This document shows, piece by piece, positions 5,568 through 11,526 of a stretch of DNA of 22,939 nt. The notes below the pieces were generated by a model. The model saw only the letters and a list, made by a program, of their open reading frames with translations. It did not search any database and was not told the DNA's origin. Location of the stretch: the NCBI GenBank assembly GCA_910579675.1, contig CAJTUF010000016.1, positions 1-22,939 on the forward strand. Reading direction: 5' to 3'. The position numbers and the translations under genes are program-made. Within the stretch, counting starts at the first letter, position 1, and each line of letters starts with the position of its first letter. The stretch is from an uncultured Muribaculaceae bacterium. Lineage in GTDB: Bacteria; Bacteroidota; Bacteroidia; Bacteroidales; Muribaculaceae.

Positions 5568-6518
5568 ATGAAAATACAAGATAACGATAATCAACCGTCA
5601 ACCGAAATCTCTCCCAAATACAGTTCTAAGGCTGATACTGGCATAGAGGTTGTCACAAATTGTGACCAGTTCGCACCTATGCCCATAGAGAATCGCATTC
5701 TCACCATTAGGGGGCATCAAGTGATGGTAGATAGAGACTTGGCTGAGCTTTATCAGGTTGATACGAAGCGATTAAACGAACAAGTTAAACGCAACATCGA
5801 AAGATTCCCCGAGCGGTTCCGGTTCCAGTTGACAAATGATGAGAAAGAGGAACTGGTCGCAAATTGCGACCGGTTCAAGGTACTGAAGCATTCCAGTTCC
5901 AATCCATATGTTTTCACTGAGCAAGGAGTGGCGATGCTGTCTGCTGTGTTGAAAAGCGAGACTGCAATTCATACAAGCATCCGGATCATTGAGGCTTTTG
6001 TGGCTATGAGAAATTTCCTCATGAACAATGCCTCAATATTTCAGCGTATGGAACGGCTTGAAATGAAGCAGTTGAAAACTGACGAGAAAGTGGATGCTAT
6101 ACTTGACAAACTCGCAGAAGAGAAAAAGCCCAAGGAAGGTATTTTCTTCCAAGGACAAATCTTCGATGCTTACGTGTTTGTTGCCGACCTCATCCGCAAG
6201 GCTCAAAAAGGAATCGTCATTATTGACAACTACATTGACGATACCGTGCTCGTACAGTTGGCAAAACGTAAAGCCGGAGTATCAGTTGATATTTACGATG
6301 GCCAAATTTCTCGCCAGCTCCGTCAGGATGTTGCGGCTCACAATGCCCAATATCCCGGCGTTACACTCCATCACTATCAGAAAGCTCACGACCGTTTCAT
6401 GATAATCGATGAGGATGTCTATCATATCGGAGCCTCGCTGAAAGACCTCGGCAAGAAACTCTTCGCCTTCTCAAAGATGGATGTGATGACTGGCTCCGAA
6501 CTACTCTCAAAGCTATAA
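5568..6518 (+). CDS. ORF6N-domain protein with PLD-like C-terminus
   Basis: Protein of 316 residues of a type common on Bacteroidales mobile DNA. Residues about 39-150 form the ORF6N DNA-binding domain (RGHQVMVDRDLAELYQVDTK, RFPERFRFQL, FTEQGVAMLSAVL). A charged coiled stretch follows (about 155-190). Residues about 195-316 form the usual partner domain with FDAYVFVADLIRKAQKGIVI, IDNYIDD and HDRFMIIDEDVYHIGASLKD; HDRFMIID (274-281) resembles one PLD-type HxK motif with Arg in place of Lys. Members are thought to act as phage-related regulators or in defence, without a firm function. The first 38 residues carry a second NCDQF resembling NCDRF at 99-103. I chose ATG 5568 because the TTG at 5562 lies in the promoter box. 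Confidence 0.85.
   Translation: MKIQDNDNQPSTEISPKYSSKADTGIEVVTNCDQFAPMPIENRILTIRGHQVMVDRDLAELYQVDTKRLNEQVKRNIERFPERFRFQLTNDEKEELVANCDRFKVLKHSSSNPYVFTEQGVAMLSAVLKSETAIHTSIRIIEAFVAMRNFLMNNASIFQRMERLEMKQLKTDEKVDAILDKLAEEKKPKEGIFFQGQIFDAYVFVADLIRKAQKGIVIIDNYIDDTVLVQLAKRKAGVSVDIYDGQISRQLRQDVAAHNAQYPGVTLHHYQKAHDRFMIIDEDVYHIGASLKDLGKKLFAFSKMDVMTGSELLSKL
5652..5666. repeat. Palindrome GTCACAAATTGTGAC within ORF6N gene (copy 1)
   Basis: A perfect 6-bp-arm palindrome around AAT, in the N-terminal extension of the gene. A sister copy lies at 5856-5870. Both are read in the same frame as TNCD/ANCD. Confidence 0.6.
5850..5876. repeat. Palindrome around GTCGCAAATTGCGAC (copy 2)
   Basis: The core GTCGCAAATTGCGAC (5856-5870) has the same layout as copy 1, and the flanks extend it to 12-bp arms with one mismatch. 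It lies in the coding sequence for VANCDRF. Confidence 0.6.
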
Positions 6519-6784
6519 TGGTCTCTGCCTGCGGCAGGCATTGCAACGGGGGGCACGATTTTGGAGGGTTCCCCACCATCCACGGCAAGGATATTTCGCG
6601 GTAACAGCCAGCTACCCAAAATCGGAATAGTTATAATTATTCATACTATTGAATTCACAACCATGAGAAGAATGTTTCTGAGTGTGCCGATTATTTTATG
6701 AGCGGTTTTTTATTCGTTTTAATTCGTTCTGTGATTAGTCTTCATCCGATTTTCAGGTTGCCCTGTGAATTATTACGAATTATT
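6519..6784. other. Non-coding stretch downstream of ORF6N gene
   Basis: No gene is supported. It contains a small hairpin TGCCTG-CGG-CAGGCA (6526-6540) right after the ORF6N stop without a clear T tract, G-rich patches, and the near-repeat ACGAATTATT close to 6775-6785. The hairpin may be a weak terminator. Confidence 0.4.
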
Positions 6785-6814
6785 TTTCGAGGTGGAAAAC
6801 ATTTCGTAATTTTG
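6785..6814 (+). promoter_or_regulatory. Promoter of the GmrSD-type gene, with long leader
   Basis: TAATTTTG (6807-6814) matches TAnnTTTG, with TTTC 18 bases upstream as a partial -33 box. Transcription from about 6822 would give a leader of about 260 bases before the nuclease gene, long for this genome. Confidence 0.5.
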
Positions 6815-6869
6815 TATTGGTTCTTCCGAGGGGGGATTGGAAGTGGGCAACAACGCACTTTCTATCTAA

Positions 6870-6887
6870 GTTGACAGATCAGTCAAC
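6870..6887 (+). promoter_or_regulatory. Leader hairpin GTTGAC/GTCAAC
   Basis: GTTGAC (6870-6875) and GTCAAC (6882-6887) can pair with a 6-base loop. The right arm ends directly before the ATG of the small frame at 6888, so it could control access to that start. Confidence 0.35.
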
Positions 6888-7004
6888 ATGATTAAGATCC
6901 GCTGCCCCCCTGTGGTTCCCCTTGACATAAAAAATAACAGAGAAAGTACAGTTTATGGAATTGGAATCCTTACTGATTATGCGATTGCGAGCAAAGCTTG
7001 TTAG
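6888..7004 (+). CDS. Possible leader peptide, 38 residues
   Basis: An open frame starting MIKIRCPPVVPLDIKNN and continuing RESTVYGIGILTDYAIASKAC lies between the promoter and the GmrSD-type gene. It follows the GTTGAC/GTCAAC hairpin directly and ends 75 bases before the nuclease start. I know no relative. A short translated frame in the leader of a toxic nuclease could regulate it, but this is inference and the frame may be chance. Confidence 0.25.
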   Translation: MIKIRCPPVVPLDIKNNRESTVYGIGILTDYAIASKAC

Positions 7005-7079
7005 AAGAGGATTGCCAGTTGCCGACGGGATCTTTTAATTGTCGTAAACCAACATGTAAGGTGTAACTAATTGATAATA

Positions 7080-8774
7080 ATGAGATCAGGTTATAAGGAA
7101 ATAGGATTTGGCAAGCAAAAGGTTGCTCAAGTGTTTGAGGAATGGTATACTGTTCCTGCCTACCAACGTCATTACGTTTGGGATAGTGATAATATCAATG
7201 ATATGCTTGAAGATTTTGCTTCAAACTATCTCGAGCACGACAATGAGGAATATTTTTTGGGGTCTTATATCATTCAGAGTAAGGAGCAAAACAATGATTT
7301 GCTTGACGGCCAACAACGTATCACAAGTCTATTCTTACTTTTCGCATTTCTTAGAGACTACCATAGGTCGTCTGTCGATGTCAAAGAAAACTGCGATACT
7401 CTTATTATTCAAAAAGAGAATAAGATTCGCAGAATTGCCCGAAGAATCAGACTTTCCTATGAGATCAGGGGTAATGTCAAATTCTTTATCGAGCAATATC
7501 TTGTACAAGCAGGGTGTTTGGTAGAACATTGGGATGATATTGTCAGAATGAGTGCTGATAAGAAAGAATCGACTTCAATTCAAAGAATGTGCAATGCCTT
7601 GATATGCTATAAAGAGTTTTTTGACAATCACGAAGAAATAGACATTGACAAGTTCCTGGGATTCATTCTCAATAATGTTGTTTTGATTTACATCTCCGCA
7701 GACTCGCTTGAAGATGCATTCCGATTGTTTTCGGTAATGAATGACCGAGGCCAGAAACTGAGTAATGCGGATATTCTAAAATCTTCTAATCTTGAAAAGA
7801 TTGAGGATGATAGGGACAGAAACGATTATGCTCGAAAATGGGAGGAGATGCAGGAAGATTTAGGCAATGAATTCGATCGATTCCTTGCCTATGTGAGAAC
7901 TATGCTTTTAAGAAAACGTCAAAAGATGAATCTTCTGGATGAATATGAGAAGTTTATATTCAAGGTTGGCAAGATACAAAAGGGGAAGGAGTTTTTTGAT
8001 TATGTATTCAAAGCGTATGATGACTACAATACTCTGATTAATTTAAATGAAAATAACGATGCGGAGTATTGTACGCTGATCCGTATATTAAACAACAGTA
8101 TGCCATCGTCAGATTGGATACCAGTTGTTTTGTCGTATGGAAGAAAATTTGGGAATGATGGATTATTGAAGTTTACTCTTCGTGTCGCTTGCAAGAATAT
8201 TGCTGATGCGGTATGCGGAAAGTCTCCGTCACATCGCATTGACAACCTCAACAATATTATAAATCTGATAGAGGATTCAGACTTAAGTGATATTGTGAAA
8301 GAGAGTGACGCATTTTATTCTTTCGATGAACATATCTTTATGGCAAATATCCAATCGGAGGTATATGGACGCAGATATACATATGCTCTGCTGATGCTAC
8401 TCGAATATAAATATAAAGATAAGTCAGAATGGAAAGAATTTGGTACAATTTCAATCGAACACATTCTTCCTCAGAATCCCAAGCCCAATAGCAAATGGAT
8501 TCAAAACTTTAGTGAGGAGCAACGAGATTATTATACACATCGAATAGGAAATCTATGCCTTATCGGAAGGCGCAAAAATTCTTCTCTGGGGAACTTGGAC
8601 TATAGGGATAAAATGAAAAAATATTTTGAAAAAAACATAGGTTCGTTTGCACATACACAGAAGATTTACAATACCTATCCAATTGATTGGACTCCGGAAA
8701 TAGTAGAAGAGAATCAAACCCGTGTGATTGCGGATTTGATGGATATTTTTGGAATAAAGGGTTACGATAAATAA
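7080..8774 (+). CDS. GmrSD-type DUF262/DUF1524 nuclease
   Basis: Single polypeptide of 564 residues with the layout of type IV restriction enzymes of the GmrSD family. Some of these cut modified phage DNA using a nucleotide-dependent DUF262 domain. The N-terminal DUF262 part has VPAYQRHYVW (about 25-34) and the hallmark DGQQRITSL (76-84). The C-terminal DUF1524 part has IEHILPQN (459-466, His461), IGNLCLI (489-495) and NSSLGNLDYRDK (500-511), an HNH-like nuclease core. All key residues are present, so it looks active; the target modification cannot be read from sequence. ATG 7080 is preferred; the frame opens at TTG 7071. The stop at 8772 is followed in the same frame by the SANT-like protein. 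Codon use is AT-rich, unlike the ribosomal genes downstream. Confidence 0.88.
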   Translation: MRSGYKEIGFGKQKVAQVFEEWYTVPAYQRHYVWDSDNINDMLEDFASNYLEHDNEEYFLGSYIIQSKEQNNDLLDGQQRITSLFLLFAFLRDYHRSSVDVKENCDTLIIQKENKIRRIARRIRLSYEIRGNVKFFIEQYLVQAGCLVEHWDDIVRMSADKKESTSIQRMCNALICYKEFFDNHEEIDIDKFLGFILNNVVLIYISADSLEDAFRLFSVMNDRGQKLSNADILKSSNLEKIEDDRDRNDYARKWEEMQEDLGNEFDRFLAYVRTMLLRKRQKMNLLDEYEKFIFKVGKIQKGKEFFDYVFKAYDDYNTLINLNENNDAEYCTLIRILNNSMPSSDWIPVVLSYGRKFGNDGLLKFTLRVACKNIADAVCGKSPSHRIDNLNNIINLIEDSDLSDIVKESDAFYSFDEHIFMANIQSEVYGRRYTYALLMLLEYKYKDKSEWKEFGTISIEHILPQNPKPNSKWIQNFSEEQRDYYTHRIGNLCLIGRRKNSSLGNLDYRDKMKKYFEKNIGSFAHTQKIYNTYPIDWTPEIVEENQTRVIADLMDIFGIKGYDK

Positions 8775-8855
8775 ATTGCGCTGCCCACCATATCTCATTC
8801 TATAAAGAGATCTGAAGCTATAAAGAGAACTGAAGAAGGTTCTCCATCCTCGTAT

Positions 8856-9026
8856 ATGCAAACGCAAAAAGAGAAGTATGCCAATGCCTATCAATATTGG
8901 AGTGCCGATGATGACAAGAAACTTGTAGAATTATACAACTCAGGTGCTGATATCAAGACCCTTATGTCGGTTTTTAGAAGGAATAGGGGTGGGATTGTGT
9001 CAAGAATCAATAAATTGACAAAGTAG
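8856..9026 (+). CDS. Small SANT/Myb-like helix-turn-helix protein
   Basis: Fifty-six residues: MQTQKEKYANAYQYWSADDD, then KKLVELYNSGADIKTLMSVF, then RRNRGGIVSRINKLTK. This fits the small DNA-binding module with W-S-x-x-D-D-x-x-L, a hydrophobic turn and R-x-x-G-x-I-x-S-R-I-x-K-L, often fused to helicases or nucleases as a C-terminal unit. It is in the same frame as the GmrSD-type gene, and there is no stop between that gene's TAA and this ATG, so 27 further codons (including SIKRSEAIKRTEEG) lie in between. It may be translated alone by reinitiation, or be the C-terminus of a nuclease split by a stop codon. Confidence 0.65.
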   Translation: MQTQKEKYANAYQYWSADDDKKLVELYNSGADIKTLMSVFRRNRGGIVSRINKLTK

Positions 9027-9185
9027 CTTTGTTATTTTAAGATTGTATTTTCGACATAGGTTGCCTGTCACGATTGCTTATGACCGCATGAGGCTATAAA
9101 TATTGTTTATCTGAAGGTGCGGTATCTGCTACTCGTTAATTGGCTCTGCATGTTGCTGAAAACTTAGGGGGTTGGTGGCTAAATA

Positions 9186-9217
9186 TTTGGTTGGGATGGA
9201 AATAATGCTTACCTTTG
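9186..9217 (+). promoter_or_regulatory. Promoter of rpsF-rpsR-rplI
   Basis: TTTG (9186-9189), 20 bases, TACCTTTG (9210-9217): a full-consensus Bacteroidales promoter. The start should be near 9224, giving a leader of about 65 bases. Confidence 0.75.
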
Positions 9218-9220
9218 CAG

Positions 9221-9250
9221 CGGTTTTTGCGGGTAGTCCGCAATGGCCGT
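9221..9250 (+). promoter_or_regulatory. Candidate S6:S18 autoregulatory leader
   Basis: TTGCGG-GTAGT-CCGCAA forms a 6-bp hairpin (9227-9232/9238-9243) in the rpsF leader. An outer CGG (9221-9223) can pair with CCG (9248-9250). Many bacteria have an mRNA motif upstream of rpsF with a CCG bound by the S6-S18 complex for feedback control, and this element is in the right place. The match is by position and general shape only. Confidence 0.4.
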
Positions 9251-9289
9251 TAATCCAAATTCATAATATCCACTCTGTTAAACCCTAAC

Positions 9290-9658
9290 ATGAAGTACGA
9301 AACCGTTTTCATCTTAACTCCCGTTTTGTCTGACGAACAGGCAAAGGAAGCGGTAGAAAAGTTCACGAAGGTGCTCACCGACAATGGTGCTGAGATCGTG
9401 AACACCGAGCTTTGGGGCCAGCGCAAACTTGCCTACCCCATCCAGAAGAAGTCCACAGGCTACTACAACCTCGTTGAATTTGACGGCGAGCCCACTCTCG
9501 TGAAGAAGCTTGAGACCGCTTTCCGCCGCGATGAGCGCGTGATGCGCTTCCTCGTGTTCCGTCTCGACAAGTATGCCGCCGAGTATGCTGCCAAGCGTCG
9601 CAATGTGCGCGCTGCCAAGGCTGCCGCTCCCGCCGAACAAACTGTAAACGCTGAATAA
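9290..9658 (+). CDS. rpsF: 30S ribosomal protein S6
   Basis: S6 binds 16S rRNA as a pair with S18 in the platform of the small subunit. The 122-residue product opens MKYETVFILTPVLSDEQAKE and has the family core GAEIVNTELWGQRKLAYPIQ and the FRRDERVMRFLVFRLDK end strand. A lysine/alanine-rich tail follows (AKRRNVRAAKAAAPAEQ), a common extension in Bacteroidetes. The ATG at 9290 is the only sensible start. It is the first gene of the rpsF-rpsR-rplI operon, 17 bases ahead of rpsR. Confidence 0.97.
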   Translation: MKYETVFILTPVLSDEQAKEAVEKFTKVLTDNGAEIVNTELWGQRKLAYPIQKKSTGYYNLVEFDGEPTLVKKLETAFRRDERVMRFLVFRLDKYAAEYAAKRRNVRAAKAAAPAEQTVNAE

Positions 9659-9675
9659 AGCAGGACTTAATAATC

Positions 9676-9939
9676 ATGGCAAATTCTGAAATACGCTACC
9701 TCACTCCGATGTCAGTTGACGTCAAGAAGAAAAAATACTGCCGTTTCAAGCGTAGCGGCATCAAGTATATCGACTACAAGGATCCCGAATTCCTGAAGAA
9801 GTTCCTCAACGAGCAGGGCAAGATTCTTCCCCGCCGCATCACCGGTACCTCGCTGAAGTTTCAGCGTCGTGTGGCTCAGGCCGTTAAGCGTGCCCGCCAC
9901 CTCGCTCTTCTGCCCTACGTTACCGACCTGATGAAGTAA
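9676..9939 (+). CDS. rpsR: 30S ribosomal protein S18
   Basis: S18 is the partner of S6 in the 30S platform. The 87-residue protein contains KKKYCRFKRSGIKYIDYKDP, then LPRRITGTSLKFQRRVAQAV, then KRARHLALLPYVTDLMK, matching the family along its whole length. A single Cys in KKYCRFK is the usual remnant of the zinc-type ends of some S18 forms. It is the second gene of the operon, with the start following TAATCATGGC just after rpsF. Confidence 0.97.
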   Translation: MANSEIRYLTPMSVDVKKKKYCRFKRSGIKYIDYKDPEFLKKFLNEQGKILPRRITGTSLKFQRRVAQAVKRARHLALLPYVTDLMK

Positions 9940-9976
9940 ACCACAATCTACTCACCATCCAATTCAGGAAACAGAA

Positions 9977-10420
9977 ATGAAAGTCATCCTCAAAGAAGAT
10001 ATCTCCAACCTCGGCTACAAGGACGACGTGGTTGAAGTGAAGTCGGGCTACGGCCGCAACTATCTCATCCCCCAGGGCAAAGCTGTGATCGCCACCGAAA
10101 GCGCGCTCAAGATCCTCGCCGAAAACCAGCGTCAGCGCGCCCACAAGCTCGCTAAGATCAAGGCCGACGCTGAGGCTGCTGCCGCCGCTCTCGAAGGCGT
10201 TAAGCTCTCGATCGGTGCCAAGACCAGCTCTACCGGCACTATCTTCGGCTCTGTCAACGCTCTCCAGATCGCTGAAGCTCTCGAAAAGCTCGGTCACAAT
10301 GTCGACCGCAAGATCATCGAGGTCAAGGAAACCATCAAGGAAGTGGGCGAATACACCGCCACCATCAAGTTCCACAAGGAAGTTGCTGTTGAGATTCCTT
10401 TTGAAGTGGTTGCCGAATAA
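9977..10420 (+). CDS. rplI: 50S ribosomal protein L9
   Basis: L9 binds 23S rRNA near the L1 stalk with its N-terminal domain and helps keep the reading frame. The 147-residue product begins MKVILKEDISNLGYKDDVVE, followed by VKSGYGRNYLIPQGKAV, the rRNA-binding N-domain. A long alanine-rich helix follows (QRAHKLAKIKADAEAAAAAL), then the C-domain (TSSTGTIFGSVNALQIAEAL). Length is normal. It is the last gene of the operon, 37 bases after rpsR, with the terminator at 10470 downstream. Confidence 0.97.
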   Translation: MKVILKEDISNLGYKDDVVEVKSGYGRNYLIPQGKAVIATESALKILAENQRQRAHKLAKIKADAEAAAAALEGVKLSIGAKTSSTGTIFGSVNALQIAEALEKLGHNVDRKIIEVKETIKEVGEYTATIKFHKEVAVEIPFEVVAE

Positions 10421-10469
10421 GCACTGCTTATCTCAGGCTATCCTTCGATAGAAATAACGATAATACATT

Positions 10470-10525
10470 ATCACCCCGGCTCGGGTGTGTCACTGAGAGT
10501 GACTCCGAGCCGGGGTGATATTTTT
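10470..10525. terminator. Long bidirectional terminator between rplI and ribD
   Basis: ATCACCCCGGCTCGG (10470-10484) and CCGAGCCGGGGTGAT (10505-10519) form a perfect 15-bp stem, with an inner GTCAC/GTGAC hairpin in the loop. It is followed by ATTTTTATT for plus-strand transcripts. rplI and ribD converge on it, so it probably serves both. Confidence 0.85.
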
Positions 10526-10536
10526 ATTCAGCGGGG

Positions 10537-11526
10537 TCAGATGCGTGGGGCAGGGTGGATACCGGATTCAAGCAGGCTCAGGGGTGAGATCTCAATCCGG
10601 GCAGCGTCGCACATGCCGTCGGCTATAAATGCGTTGAGCAGCGATGGGCCGCTCTCGACGAGCACTGAGGAGACTCCTCGCTCACGCAGCAGCTCGAGGA
10701 TGTCGGCGGGCCCGGCGTCGGGGGCTATCACGGCTTGCTCTACGTGGGGAGGGAGGTCGGTGCGGGGTTGAGAGCAGAGGTAGAGGGTACCGGGTGTCGA
10801 GAATACCTTTCTGTCGGGCCTGACTGTGCCGCGGCGGTCGACCACCACGCGGAGCGGGTTGCGGCTGCCGGGGAAGAGGCGGGTGTCGAGCTGCGGATCG
10901 TCGGACTCGATGGTGCCTGCTCCGGTCACTATGGCGTCGTGGCATCCGCGAAGTTTATGGACGGCGCAGCTCCCCATCGGGAGCGAGAAGCGGTAGGCTC
11001 CCTGATCCGATTGGCGCTTGTGGTCCATGTAGCCGTCGGCGCTCATGGCCCATTTCAGTGTCACCCAAGGGCGCCCGGCGGTGTGGGCGAGGAAGAATCG
11101 TCGGTTGAGCTCACGTGCCTCCTGCTCCATTACTCCGATCGCAACTTCCACTCCGGCCTCGCGAAGCATGGCCACCCCGCGCCCGGCCACTGCGGGAAAA
11201 GGGTCGAGGGTGGCCACAACTACCCGGGGTATGCCGGTGTCGATGATGAGTTTGGAGCATGGAGGGGTGCGGCCGTAGTGGGAGCAGGGCTCGAGGGTGA
11301 CATACATTGTAGAGTCGCGCAGGAGGTGCCTGTCGGTCGGCTTGACTGATGCAATGGCGTTGACCTCGGCATGGCCGTGGCCAACCTGACGGTGCCATCC
11401 CTCGCCTATCACACACCCGTCGGGGGCCGCTATCACGGCTCCAACCATGGGGTTGGGCGACGCGTCCATGCGTCCGAGACGCGCCAGCTGCAGAGCCCGC
11501 GCCATATATCGGCTGTCTATTTCCAA
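10537..11526 (-). CDS. ribD: Bifunctional RibD, riboflavin deaminase/reductase
   Basis: RibD carries out the second and third steps of riboflavin synthesis: it deaminates the pyrimidine made from GTP and then reduces the ribose chain with NADPH. The deaminase half shows SPNPMVGAVI (23-32), the zinc site HAEVNA (52-57) and EPCSHYGRTPPC (79-90). The reductase half has TLKWAMSADGYM, VTGAGTIESDDPQLDTR, PLRVVVDRRG and VLVESGPSLLNAFI. I chose TTG 11526 (M-E-I-D-S-R-Y-M-A-R-A-L): an AGGAGG-type site lies a few bases before it, and RibD proteins have a few residues before the YMxRAL motif. ATG 11505 would leave only ARALQLA and no ribosome site. It overlaps the end of ispG by 10 bases. Confidence 0.93.
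   Translation of the reverse strand: MEIDSRYMARALQLARLGRMDASPNPMVGAVIAAPDGCVIGEGWHRQVGHGHAEVNAIASVKPTDRHLLRDSTMYVTLEPCSHYGRTPPCSKLIIDTGIPRVVVATLDPFPAVAGRGVAMLREAGVEVAIGVMEQEARELNRRFFLAHTAGRPWVTLKWAMSADGYMDHKRQSDQGAYRFSLPMGSCAVHKLRGCHDAIVTGAGTIESDDPQLDTRLFPGSRNPLRVVVDRRGTVRPDRKVFSTPGTLYLCSQPRTDLPPHVEQAVIAPDAGPADILELLRERGVSSVLVESGPSLLNAFIADGMCDAARIEISPLSLLESGIHPAPRI

Noticed and set aside
9027..9185. Search for a tRNA or attachment site at the edge of the accessory region
   Set aside because: No cloverleaf and no repeat of the other side was found by eye.
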